A stretch of 64,000 nucleotides of DNA. Source: Atrina japonica (Eukaryota; Mollusca; Bivalvia; Pterioida; Pinnidae). The DNA lies in contig BROG01000442.1 of NCBI GenBank assembly GCA_030159075.1, forward strand, positions 189,501 to 253,500, read 5' to 3'. Positions 55,639 through 63,586 of this stretch are shown here, piece by piece. The notes below the pieces were generated by a model, which had not been told where the DNA came from, did no database searches, and worked only from the letters and a program-made list of their open reading frames with translations. Position 1 is the first letter of the stretch, and each line of letters begins with the position of its first letter. Position numbers and translations under genes: made by a program.

Positions 55639-56095
55639 TCTCTTTTTCTATATCCTCCGTTTTTTTTATTCCTGTGATATGGCGACTGGTCGTGGCGGCT
55701 AAGCTGAAAGGTGCTAAGAGCGCACCGTATTTGTAATAGAGACTACAACACACTTCACCGATGGCCGCGTCCAAGAAGGGGTCTTCGCTCAAGTCTTCGA
55801 TCAGTTTCGGTTCGTCTTTGATGTCGAAAAAATGCTTGAGACCAAGCGTATACAGACCGATGAAGGTATTACCGATCGACTTGGCCATGCGCATGTTGAG
55901 TCGAGCGTCTAACAGGCGACTCAGAGATTCCACTTCCTTGTCGTTCATCTTGTCCAATTCGGAAGACGTCACGTCTTTACCCAGAAACTGACGCGTGCGT
56001 CCGGATCCGACGATGGCCGACAGTCTGTCTTTGGCGGTCACCGCCGTACTGGTGGTGGGGGGTGCATCGTTCGCTAATACGTCGTCTACATTCAT
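55544..56095 (-). CDS. Uncharacterised Maverick protein (183 aa)
   Basis: Intact frame preceded by GTATTAAAAAAAGATG. Contains DRLSAIVGSGRTRQFLGKDV, an alpha-helical centre (LDKMNDKEVESLSRLLDARL), a moderately hydrophobic segment (GEVCCSLYYKYGALLAPFSL) and a Glu-rich C-terminus. The C-terminal 30 residues overlap the next gene. No family recognised; likely virion associated by position. Confidence 0.65.
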   Translation of the reverse strand: MNVDDVLANDAPPTTSTAVTAKDRLSAIVGSGRTRQFLGKDVTSSELDKMNDKEVESLSRLLDARLNMRMAKSIGNTFIGLYTLGLKHFFDIKDEPKLIEDLSEDPFLDAAIGEVCCSLYYKYGALLAPFSLAATTSRHITGIKKTEDIEKENESGGTHREEESETSGNGEEGCPTAMEQQEC

Positions 56096-56158
56096 CTTTT
56101 TTTAATACATTTTATTTATATTTTGTAAAACGTTACGTTTACAAAATACTGTCACGTT

Positions 56159-56830
56159 TTATTCCGTGTCGGAATCCAAGTCCAAGTCTTCTACACACTC
56201 GGCCAAATCCGGTAGAGGAGCAACGTCGATTGTTTTGACGACGATGGCCTGGCGTAAGAGGGTTTGCAAGGATACGGTCGATTCTTTGTTGGCGATGTAA
56301 ACGTTGTCTACGCGTAAAGAACCAATGGCCAGACATCGTTTTTTCTCGTAATGGAGAGGATCGGTTTCGACGAGTGGATGTTTACCTTTCGGGTCGTCGT
56401 CCGTTCTCTTTCTATAAAAAGTAGGCTTGTCTCGTCCCTGTTTAACTTTCGAGTAGATCACCTTGTCACCGTTCTGATCCGTTTTGACGAGGGTTATATC
56501 GTTGACATCCACGGGGGATTTTCTACCACTTTCTTTCAGTGTCTTTGCGAGTTTTTCTATGGCTTCTCTCAAGAACGCGGTGATCTTTTCCAACACGCCG
56601 GCGAATTCCTTTTCGCATTTAAATTTCATAGAATAATCGGAACCGTCCTCGTGTTGCCACAAGCCGGACGATTCCGTTTTGAGAGTGCGTATCACTAACG
56701 GTTTCACGCCGCCGTTCGGGTACTTATACGCGACGTAAACGCGTTGATAGCGCTTCCCTTTCTTATCGACGTAATGGGCGCCCGTCCTTAAATTGTTCAT
56801 ATCAAAGTTCTCAACTGTCACGAATGCCAT
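56159..56830 (-). CDS. Uncharacterised Maverick protein (223 aa), possible ssDNA-binding protein
   Basis: Intact frame. It is rich in beta strands with basic patches (DKKGKRYQRVYVAYKYPNGG, KPLVIRTLKTESSGLWQHED), a helix around residues 75-100, and an acidic C-terminus (ECVEDLDLDSDTE). The beta-rich basic body with an acidic tail resembles single-stranded DNA-binding proteins of large DNA viruses; this is inference from layout only. There is no zinc finger or catalytic motif. Not recognised with confidence. Confidence 0.65.
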   Translation of the reverse strand: MAFVTVENFDMNNLRTGAHYVDKKGKRYQRVYVAYKYPNGGVKPLVIRTLKTESSGLWQHEDGSDYSMKFKCEKEFAGVLEKITAFLREAIEKLAKTLKESGRKSPVDVNDITLVKTDQNGDKVIYSKVKQGRDKPTFYRKRTDDDPKGKHPLVETDPLHYEKKRCLAIGSLRVDNVYIANKESTVSLQTLLRQAIVVKTIDVAPLPDLAECVEDLDLDSDTE

Positions 56831-56860
56831 GTTTTCTTTTTTATAACGAAAATTTTTTCT

Positions 56861-57016
56861 TTAAGTCATTTTTTTAAAAATGTTTCTGATCCCTTTCTCC
56901 GTTCTGCGATAGTTTTCCAGACGTAACATAGTTAATATCGCGGATAACACGAGCACACACCCTACCACGACCAACGACAACAACGCGAACAAGACCATCT
57001 CGGTAAAACGTTTCAT
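56861..57016 (-). CDS. Short single-pass membrane protein (51 aa)
   Basis: ATG at 57016, TAA at 56861-56863. Starts MKRFTEM, then a strong transmembrane helix (VLFALLSLVVVGCVLVLSAI), then a basic tail (RLENYRRTEKGIRNIFKKMT). Its frame is hidden inside a longer shadow frame. Type, length and position (back-to-back with the 57073 gene) fit a small viral membrane protein. Confidence 0.6.
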   Translation of the reverse strand: MKRFTEMVLFALLSLVVVGCVLVLSAILTMLRLENYRRTEKGIRNIFKKMT

Positions 57017-57072
57017 TTCTTAACGCAAAAAAATTTGTTAAATGGCTTAAACAATATATATATAAATAAAAA

Positions 57073-57467
57073 ATGTTTATTTTACTGGACAAGGCGTTTA
57101 CCGAACGCGGAGTAAAACAGATGTTGGGGACGACATAGCGTGCGTGCAGTTGCGTGGCAACCAAGTCTTTGCGTATTGGCCCGACGACGTCAAACTCGTG
57201 TGTCAAATGCCGCGCATGCGCAGAGACTACCCGTGTAAGTAACCGGTCGTCGCGAACTCGTTGTTTTGTAGCATTCATCACAACTACTTGAAAGAGAGAG
57301 GTATCGACACGTTGAAGTATTGCACCTCTTGTCGAAAATGGATGACCGATAGCACTAAATACGAAACGTGTTATGCGTGCGGCGGAAAAGAACGCGCAGA
57401 CGAGTGGCACAAGAAGCATCCACGGTCCGAGAGAAGAAGACGCGGACGTCCCAAGAAAGAGGTTTAA
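57073..57467 (+). pseudogene. Zinc-ribbon protein with basic tail, interrupted upstream
   Basis: The C-terminal part (57261-57467) is open and reads CTSCRKWM..CYACGG, a four-Cys zinc ribbon, followed by a basic AT-hook-like tail (RRRRGRPKK). The same frame upstream (57129-57239) reads GDDIACVQLRGNQVFAYW and VCQMPRMRRDYPCK, separated from the ribbon by one TAA at 57240. The only ATG near the divergent promoter (57073) is in a different frame and hits a TAG. So one gene appears broken by one frameshift and one stop; alternatively only the ribbon part is used. A GTAAGT/TTTTGTAG pair at 57235-57271 looks like a tiny intron but would not keep the frame. Confidence 0.5.
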
Positions 57468-57505
57468 CCGGATTTTTTAAAACAGAGTGTCTTAAAAATC
57501 TACGG

Positions 57506-58081
57506 TTAACGAGAAGTGGATTTGTTTACGAGGTCTAGGAGCTGTTTGCGCAAGTCCTTCGTCTCTTGGTTCGACTCCTTTTTTACGGTCTCGTCCTTGT
57601 ATTTAGAATAAAGTTTGTCCTTCATCTGGCGATACTTGGTCAGCTCGTGGGACACGGTGGCGAATTCTTCGTCCGTGATCTTCCCGTCCTCGAGCGCACG
57701 ACTCACCCGATCCGAGATCGAGTTCAGTTTACTCTCCGCGAGTTTGACGATCTGCAGGTGTTTTTCCGATTTCTTCAACAGTAATCGTCTGACCCCCTTC
57801 ATGGCCAATCCCACCGCACCCACGGTCACGGCCACGATCTGGAGAGGCAAGCCCGCGATGGGCACGAGAAATCAGAGTCCTCCTCCGACGACACCTCCCG
57901 AGATGAGAACCGCGTCGACGCCGTCGGCGGTGTTGACGATTCGCTTATACTTTTTGTGGACGCTCTTCCGCGTCTCGATCTCTCGCCGAAACGTTTGTTC
58001 GATCTCACCGATGCGTTTGAGACGATAGTGTTGCGGATCGGGCTCTAACGTCGGGTACAATGCATTTTCATCTTTACTCAT
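57506..58081 (-). pseudogene. Maverick membrane/helical protein with one in-frame TGA (191 codons)
   Basis: Two ORFs lie in the same frame, 58081-57872 and 57865-57506, separated only by a TGA at 57872-57874. The first has LEPDPQHYRLKRIGEIEQTF and KKYKRIVNTADGVDAVLISG. The second continues with hydrophobic IAGLPLQIVAVTVGAVGLAM, then AESKLNSISDRVSRALEDGK and ITDEEFATVSHELTKYRQMK. Together this matches the layout of a small conserved Maverick protein. I read it as one gene with a nonsense mutation; readthrough is possible but unsupported. A start directly at the GTG inside the second part is unlikely. Confidence 0.65.
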
Positions 58082-58104
58082 CCTTTTTTTTAAAGGGGAA
58101 TTTT

Positions 58105-58485
58105 TTATATGTTGAGAACGACGACGCCGTTGACGGTCCCCGTTTTCGACCCCTTGTTCACGCCAAAGGTGAGGACGTCGCCCGCCGTCACCGGCAACGG
58201 TGGATTCAACGGGACGATCTCGCCGGTCTTGGTCTGAAACGTATTGTGTTCCACGTCGTTCACGACGAGCGTCACGTTCAGTTCCCCCAAGAGTCCTAGA
58301 CGTATGATGTAACCATCGAACAACATCGTCGTGCCCAGCGACGGCTTGATTCTTCCGTTTTTGTTCACGTCGAATTGGAACGTGTTCATGATGCGACGGT
58401 TTTTGGCCAACGCGGTGATCTCTTTTATATCGTCCAAGAGTTCTTCCCTTTCCAAGTCTTCGTAATAGAATCCCGATCTAGACAT
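58105..58485 (-). CDS. Beta-rich virion-type protein (126 aa)
   Basis: Intact frame with a helical N-terminus (EDLEREELLDDIKEITALAK) and a beta-rich C-terminal domain (SLGTTMLFDGYIIRLGLLGE, LPVTAGDVLTFGV, TVNGVVVLNI) that looks like a small beta-sandwich or jelly-roll. It sits directly next to the penton-like gene with an 11-base gap, so a structural role (spike base or minor capsid) is inferred. No family recognised. Confidence 0.65.
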   Translation of the reverse strand: MSRSGFYYEDLEREELLDDIKEITALAKNRRIMNTFQFDVNKNGRIKPSLGTTMLFDGYIIRLGLLGELNVTLVVNDVEHNTFQTKTGEIVPLNPPLPVTAGDVLTFGVNKGSKTGTVNGVVVLNI

Positions 58486-58496
58486 TCCTTTTTATT

Positions 58497-59156
58497 TTAG
58501 ATTTTCTTAAATTCCAAGAGAACGTGAACGGGATGGCCGTGATTGTCGACGGGGTTGCCATCCTCGTCTTTTAGACGTATCGTTAATTCCGAGATGCGAT
58601 TGCGTCTCAACGTTAAGAAGACGGGGTGTTCGACGTCTTTTTCGTACAACTCGGAAAATTTCACGTTGGGGCACGACAGGGACATGACGATGTCGTTCGC
58701 CATCCCGTCTCTGACGCCCTCGGCAAGTTCGTCGAGATGAACGTTGAGGAGTTCCACCGGTTGCAGGTTGATGCTATTGCTCGGATAGCCGGTCCCGACG
58801 CTAGGCGCGTTCTGACCAAAGCCGAGAATCTTGACGAGTTCCGACGGAAGCGCCACCGCCGTACTACCCTTACCGTCGATTCTCACCCTCATGGTGGTCT
58901 TGTCCAGGAACACCTTGTCGAAGTATCTCGCGAGAATTTGTCGTAGGTCGGTGAACGTGTACGACCCGGCGTGCACGACTTGGACTTTGGCATTCTCTCT
59001 ACCTTTGGCGTAATGTATCTCCACGTCTTTCCGCACGTTGTACAGCCCGTTGTAAAAACGGATGGACTTGACGCCCACGCACCACTCGCCGTTCGCGTTG
59101 TCGATGTAGCGAGAGAGCTTCACGGGTTTTCCGATGTCCGTCACGAGATATAACAT
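58497..59156 (-). CDS. Penton-like minor capsid protein (219 aa)
   Basis: Intact. The pattern GEWCVGVKSIRFYNGLYNVR, GSYTFTDLRQILARYF, ALPSELVKILGFG and, at the end, RRNRISELTIRLKDEDGNPV then VHVLLEFKKI is the usual layout of Maverick/Polinton penton (single jelly-roll) proteins, which occupy capsid vertices. Length is right for the family. It is divergent from the 59198 gene, with 41 bases between the starts containing TATTAACTATTTTTAAATC on the + strand. Confidence 0.75.
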   Translation of the reverse strand: MLYLVTDIGKPVKLSRYIDNANGEWCVGVKSIRFYNGLYNVRKDVEIHYAKGRENAKVQVVHAGSYTFTDLRQILARYFDKVFLDKTTMRVRIDGKGSTAVALPSELVKILGFGQNAPSVGTGYPSNSINLQPVELLNVHLDELAEGVRDGMANDIVMSLSCPNVKFSELYEKDVEHPVFLTLRRNRISELTIRLKDEDGNPVDNHGHPVHVLLEFKKI

Positions 59157-59197
59157 GTTGTTTTTATATTAACTATTTTTAAATCTTAACTAAAAGA

Positions 59198-60256
59198 ATG
59201 AACGTCTACGAGTACAGAGAGAATCTAGATCTGTCGTCGTTCGACGTCTACGTCAACGCGACCAAAAAGTTTCTCGCGTCATTCGAGAACATCTTCGTCA
59301 AGTACGACAACCCGGACGTCTTCGAGGACGGCACCCCGAAGTACTACGCCATGCTGAAGCGGTGGTACCTGCATCCCATCGAGGGATTCTGGCAGAACCA
59401 GTTGAATTTCGCGGTGTGGTGTGCCACGACCGGATGCGGCGTGACGCTGGACATGGGAAACGACGACCTGTCCAAGTCGTTCTTCCGGTTCCACGTCTAC
59501 TACCAGATCAGGAGGATCCTGCAGGAGATCGCCTCCCCCTTACCCAGCGACGCCGACTTCGAGCACTACACGAACAACGTCGACGCGTCGGCGTACCAGC
59601 GGATCTGTCGCGAATTCGGGGTGCCGATCGACGCGGACTGGAAGATCAAGGGGACCATCTTCGGGAAATACAACACGAAGTGGTCCACGTTCATCGCGAA
59701 CCGGCCTGAGGGGTTCACGCTTCCGGGTCTGGCCAGACTGGACGCGTCCATTCGCGTCTTCGCCTGGGCGGTCTTGGGCGCCCAAGGCCAGACGAGGGCC
59801 TCGATCGTGGACGCCGGCGCCACGTCGTTGGACGCTCAAAAGCACTTCCTGGTCAACGTCGAGGACGCCATCAACCGACCGCTCGACCTGCCCGCCGACA
59901 TCTCGCGCTACGAAGACTGTCTGAAGTACGCCAATTCCAAGCTCGACTACGTCGTCCATCCGGGACTCTACATGCTGCCCAGCAACATGGAGTTGAACAT
60001 CGGTAAGAACATCGTCAATTACAATAACGAGATCTTGATCGCGCCCGACACCACGACGCCGGGAACGAACGTCGACCTCAACGCGAAAACGTTCGCGCGG
60101 GATACACCACCGTCACCTCCCATAGAGATCACACCGCCGTCGCCACCTCCTCTCCTACAGGACAAGCCGCCACCGTCAGACGATCACGAGGATCAGAAGA
60201 CCGCCGTCTTGGCTCTATCGTTACTTTCTTTTCTTCTCTTCGTCGAGTTTCGTTAA
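59198..60256 (+). CDS. Conserved Maverick protein with Pro-rich C-terminal stalk and TM (352 aa)
   Basis: Intact frame, strikingly GC-rich with G/C third positions unlike its neighbours. The body contains YLHPIEGFWQNQLNFAVWCA, TTGCGVTLDMGNDDL, FRFHVYYQIRRILQEIASPL and ICREFGVPIDADW, a pattern I associate with a large conserved Maverick protein of unknown function. The tail is Pro-rich (PPSPPIEITPPSPPPLLQ), then a hydrophobic end (AVLALSLLSFLLFVEF), suggesting membrane anchoring. It overlaps the convergent minus-strand gene by 36 bases. The role (virion, possibly internal membrane or vertex) is inferred. Confidence 0.72.
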   Translation: MNVYEYRENLDLSSFDVYVNATKKFLASFENIFVKYDNPDVFEDGTPKYYAMLKRWYLHPIEGFWQNQLNFAVWCATTGCGVTLDMGNDDLSKSFFRFHVYYQIRRILQEIASPLPSDADFEHYTNNVDASAYQRICREFGVPIDADWKIKGTIFGKYNTKWSTFIANRPEGFTLPGLARLDASIRVFAWAVLGAQGQTRASIVDAGATSLDAQKHFLVNVEDAINRPLDLPADISRYEDCLKYANSKLDYVVHPGLYMLPSNMELNIGKNIVNYNNEILIAPDTTTPGTNVDLNAKTFARDTPPSPPIEITPPSPPPLLQDKPPPSDDHEDQKTAVLALSLLSFLLFVEFR

Positions 60257-61344
60257 CAACCAACCGACGACGACCATACCCAACACCCACAGATGTTCTC
60301 CCAACCACACGGCCGTCTTGCCGAGCGTCGATAGGATCTCCCCAAGATACCCGGCAACTGGTGGCCAGTCTCGCGAGCAGTTTCCCGACCGCGTCCAGCT
60401 GTTTCTTGATCCATTCTCCCGCTCCACCCTCCTTGTTGGGAGGTGGCGGTGGCGGAGACGGTGCGACCGTCGTCGTCCCCGGAAGGAGCAATTCAACCAA
60501 GAAACCCACCGTCATACCGATCGCCGTCAGGATGCTGAAGATGGTGATACCCTGTTCTCTGAACAGATTGGCAATTCTGTCTCTCAACGAAAGATCGCTG
60601 TCGAGTAGTCCCTTGATCGACTCTCTTATGGTATCCAGTTGAGTCTTTAACCGCCCTTTCTGATCTTTCATAAGGTCTTTATACAACGCGATTTCCTCGC
60701 GCGCCTTCTTTATCTCTTTCTCGAGCCATTTTTTTTTTGTCCGGGTTGCTTTCTTTGAGTTCTTCGGTCCATTCCGATATCAATCGTTCACGCATCGCTA
60801 TTTTGCTTGCTATACTACGTACTTCACCGCGAATGGTTTGTAAACTCTCGTTCAATCCCTGCAGTTCTCTCAGGGGAAATTCTCCCTTAAACACTTCTCC
60901 ATGGATTTCCGTCGATGCATCGTCTCCCTTAAAATCTTCTCTATGGATTTCCGTCGATGCATCGATGAATTTACGTATACTATTCGATGCTTTTGATACT
61001 GTATCGTCTATTTGTTTTACTTGCGTTTCGTCACCTTCCGTTTCTATTACCTCTTTTGCGGTGTTGACGTCATTTACTGCTTCTTTTCCTTTTTCTTTTA
61101 ACTTTTGTACTCTGCGAAGTTGTCCGTATAGACTCAGGTCTTTAACTAATTGTACACCTCCGTCCCCTTCTATCGTATCTGCCAATCGATATTTTTCAGG
61201 ATCATGGGCATAGGTTAATAAAACCCACTTATTCTTCTTCTTACAAAGTGCATATAAATTATCACGATCATCGGATTTAAATTCTAACTTTTCATCATTA
61301 CCACCCTTTCTTTTATTTTCCCATGCTGTTTTCCATTTGTCCAC
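60221..61344 (-). pseudogene. Coiled-coil/two-TM Maverick protein, split by two frameshifts
   Basis: Three frames cover it. 61344-60730 is polar and coiled-coil-like (LRRVQKLKEKGKEAVNDVNT). 60686 to about 60350 carries LSLRDRIANLFREQGITIFS, ILTAIGMTVGFLVELLL and a Pro run. From about 60350 to 60221 it reads GYLGEILSTLGKTAVWLGEH and LWVLGMVVVGWLLTKL. Break 1 lies at an A10 run (60729-60738 on the + strand as T10); break 2 is near 60340-60365 without a homopolymer. The combination (coiled coil, TM, Pro linker, Trp-rich TM) is a recurring Maverick protein. The GTG at 61344 is a poor start, so the gene may begin in 61574-61359 through a third frameshift. Confidence 0.65.
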
Positions 61345-61358
61345 GAGTTCACCGGTTC

Positions 61359-61574
61359 TTAAACGTTCTCGTTGGTCTCTTGAGGCTCGAGGGGAGGACT
61401 TGGCATACCAGTATTATCCCACTGGTCTTTTACAGTACCCTCGATGAAAGGCGTCTCCGCAGTATTTTGAGAGACATCGCCCTCATTCGGAGGATTATCT
61501 TGCATTTCAACGTTGTCGTTGGTTATATCACCAGGATCGTACCCCTGATTATCGATTGTATGTGGAACGTCCAT
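61359..61574 (-). CDS. Small acidic ORF (71 aa), possible N-terminus of the next gene
   Basis: Starts at an ATG abutting an A/T box (CGTTTTAAAA). Acidic and Asn/Pro-rich (NNQ/DPGD, EMQDNPPNEGDVSQN) with no fold signature. Its stop lies 15 bases before the GTG of the next frame, and the sequence between is open in the other frame, so both may be one gene with a frameshift near 61359-61380. Confidence 0.45.
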   Translation of the reverse strand: MDVPHTIDNQGYDPGDITNDNVEMQDNPPNEGDVSQNTAETPFIEGTVKDQWDNTGMPSPPLEPQETNENV

Positions 61575-61598
61575 TTTTAAAACGAGATAAAATTTTTA
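61575..61598 (-). promoter_or_regulatory. Start-proximal A/T box (promoter candidate) 3
   Basis: Minus strand AAATTTTATCTCGTTTTAAA, then A, directly before ATG at 61574. A diverged member of the box set at 55057 and 55265. The + strand capsid-like gene starts at 61617, so this is a divergent intergenic region. Confidence 0.5.
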
Positions 61599-61616
61599 TT
61601 ACGTAATAAAAAAAAG

Positions 61617-62898
61617 ATGATGAATTACGGGCACATTCTCGATCCCGATAGGAAATTGCGCACTCCCTTCGGTGTGAAGGGCATACGTCAAACGGTGACC
61701 GTGTCCCACAATCCTTCGAGCATCGAAGAAAACCAAACGTTGACGGTTCGTTTTCCCAATTTGAGCGAGAACGACGTCATCGTCCCCAGAACCACGAGAC
61801 TATGCTTCGACATGGAAGTCGCCGTGGAGGGTGGCGATCTCACCAAAACGGGTGTTTATAATAATCTGGGACTGGGTCAAAAAAATCGAAGTGAAGATCT
61901 CGGGAAACACCGTTCAGACCATCGACGATGCCGATAAATTCTTCGTCTATAACGATCTTTGGAAAGTGGAACGAGGTAATATGGTCTATCAGGGGATACA
62001 GACCGACGATCTAAATATAATAAGAGCAAGACCCACCAGCTATAAAATACCTCGCGACACCAACGAAGACTACGAAATTGTCGCGGCGTTCGGGAATCGT
62101 TTTTGCATTCCCTTGGATTTCGAAATCTTGGAGACGAGCGAACCCTTTTATCAAGTGGGGTTAGATCGATTGGAAATACATGCTGACGTTTAACGACGCC
62201 AAACGCGTCGTCTTGACGGACCCCGACGATGCCAATAAAACGATAAGTTATAAGGCGACCAACATCGCGTTGGAATTCGAAAAAATCACCGACGTCAATC
62301 TCGCTCGCAGCATCAGACAGAGGTACAAGGGAGACCACGCTTATTACTTCAACCAAATATTGCGATATCGCAAAACGACGATGAGTAAATCGGACGGCAT
62401 CCTCAATTATCAAATCAACACTCCCGCGCGGTCTCTCTCGGGCATTCTGTTTCTCTTCAAAGACATTTCTATCAACGATCCGGAAAAATTTTATAATCCG
62501 AGAATCACCAAAGTGGAAACGACCATCGAGGGACAACCGAACCAACTCTTCTCGGCCGGCATGAGACCGCATCACCACTTTGACGAGATTAAAAAGTTTT
62601 TCTCTCCCTGAATCGCGAAACCGTCACGGAAACGATCGCCAAGGAACTCGACCTGAGCGATGTGACTCTGGGAAAATATCTCAAAGATCATTACGCCCTC
62701 TGGTTAGACTTACGAACGACACCCGAAAACCATCTCCACGGCACGGGTCGCAAGCTTCAAAACATCAGCGAAGGCGTTTCCGTCCGTATCGAGAAAACGC
62801 CAGAAACCGATACCGATCCCGTGGACGTTTACATCTTCGTCGTCAAGGACGGATAGATCAACATGTCGAACGGTCGTTTCGCGAGCGTCATCTCTTAA
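61617..62898 (+). pseudogene. Capsid-like (probable major capsid) gene, three frameshifts and one stop
   Basis: Four segments in successive frames: 61617 to about 61880, 61880 to about 62180, 62180-62608 and 62611-62898. The breaks are one extra base at an A7 run (61879-61885), an extra base near 62178-62182, and one base lost at a T5 run (62597-62601); then a TAG at 62854-62856 fifteen codons before the natural TAA at 62896. Recognisable parts: GVKGIRQTVTVSHNPSSIEE, KFYNPRITKVETTIEGQPNQ, and the C-terminal LWLDLRTTPENHLHGTGRKL, ISEGVSVRIEKTPET, DVYIFVVKDG. This C-terminal set and the position before the ATPase fit the double jelly-roll capsid protein of Mavericks, at about 425 codons. Damage is slight, so the copy decayed recently or the indels are assembly errors. 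Confidence 0.65.
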
Positions 62899-62923
62899 GA
62901 AAATTAAAACCCTATAAGAAAAA

Positions 62924-63556
62924 ATGTTCATTAAACAACCTCACGCCGCCATGATCGTGGGCGCCACCGGTTGCGGGAAGACAGAGTTCGTCCTCGATCT
63001 GTTGGAAGACGAATACAAAGACTTCTTCGAACACATCGTGATCCTGTGTCCCTCGATCGATTTCAACAAGGCGTACAAATCGAGAGACTGGATAGGTGAA
63101 GACGTTAAACATCCGAAGGACAAACACGTGGAAATCGTCAATCCGGTATCCTCGTCAGGAGACGAAAAATTACAAGATCTGTTGAGACTCTTTTATGGAA
63201 AATACAAGGGATTTCCAACATTATACATCATCGACGACTGTTCCGCCACCCATCAGATCAAGAAGAAAGCGGACGCTCTATCCATGCTGGCGTTTTCGGG
63301 GAGACACGCTAATCAGTCCGTGTGGATCTTAACGCAACGGTACAACAGTGTCTCTAAAGATTTTCGCACGCAGATCAAGTGGGTAACCCTCTTCTTCACC
63401 AAAGACAAGTTCAGTTACAACGAATGCTTGGACGAGAACGACGTCGTTCCCGACGAGGAGAGGAAACGTCTCAAGCACGAGCTGTCGCAGCGCAAACACT
63501 CCAAGCTGATCTTGCGGACGGAACAACCGACGGATTATGGATTTATACAAGACTAA
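62924..63556 (+). CDS. A32/FtsK-HerA-type genome-packaging ATPase (210 aa)
   Basis: Intact frame. Walker A is GATGCGKT (residues 13-20) and Walker B is TLYIIDD (99-105), followed by FSGRHANQSVWILTQRYNSV, a sensor-like motif with Gln typical of A32-type ATPases. In Mavericks this enzyme pumps the linear genome into the capsid. Length fits the family. It starts 25 bases after the capsid-like gene's natural stop, behind CTTAAGAAAATTAAAACCCT, and is convergent with the Trp-repeat gene (30-base gap). Confidence 0.9.
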   Translation: MFIKQPHAAMIVGATGCGKTEFVLDLLEDEYKDFFEHIVILCPSIDFNKAYKSRDWIGEDVKHPKDKHVEIVNPVSSSGDEKLQDLLRLFYGKYKGFPTLYIIDDCSATHQIKKKADALSMLAFSGRHANQSVWILTQRYNSVSKDFRTQIKWVTLFFTKDKFSYNECLDENDVVPDEERKRLKHELSQRKHSKLILRTEQPTDYGFIQD

Positions 63557-63586
63557 TTTATATTTTTGTGTAAAATATAAATTTTA

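Noticed and set aside
57235..57271. A 37-base intron (GTAAGT...TTTTGTAG) in the zinc-ribbon gene
   Set aside because: Both sides are already in one frame apart from one TAA; removing 37 bases would break the frame.
56874..57419. 181-codon minus-strand ORF
   Set aside because: It is a shadow of the zinc-ribbon gene and of the 51-codon membrane gene, which is read in another frame with a much better protein pattern.
59540..59959. Antisense ORFs inside the 59198-60256 gene
   Set aside because: GC-rich third positions on the + strand open the antisense frames; Arg/Val/Asp-rich products without domains.
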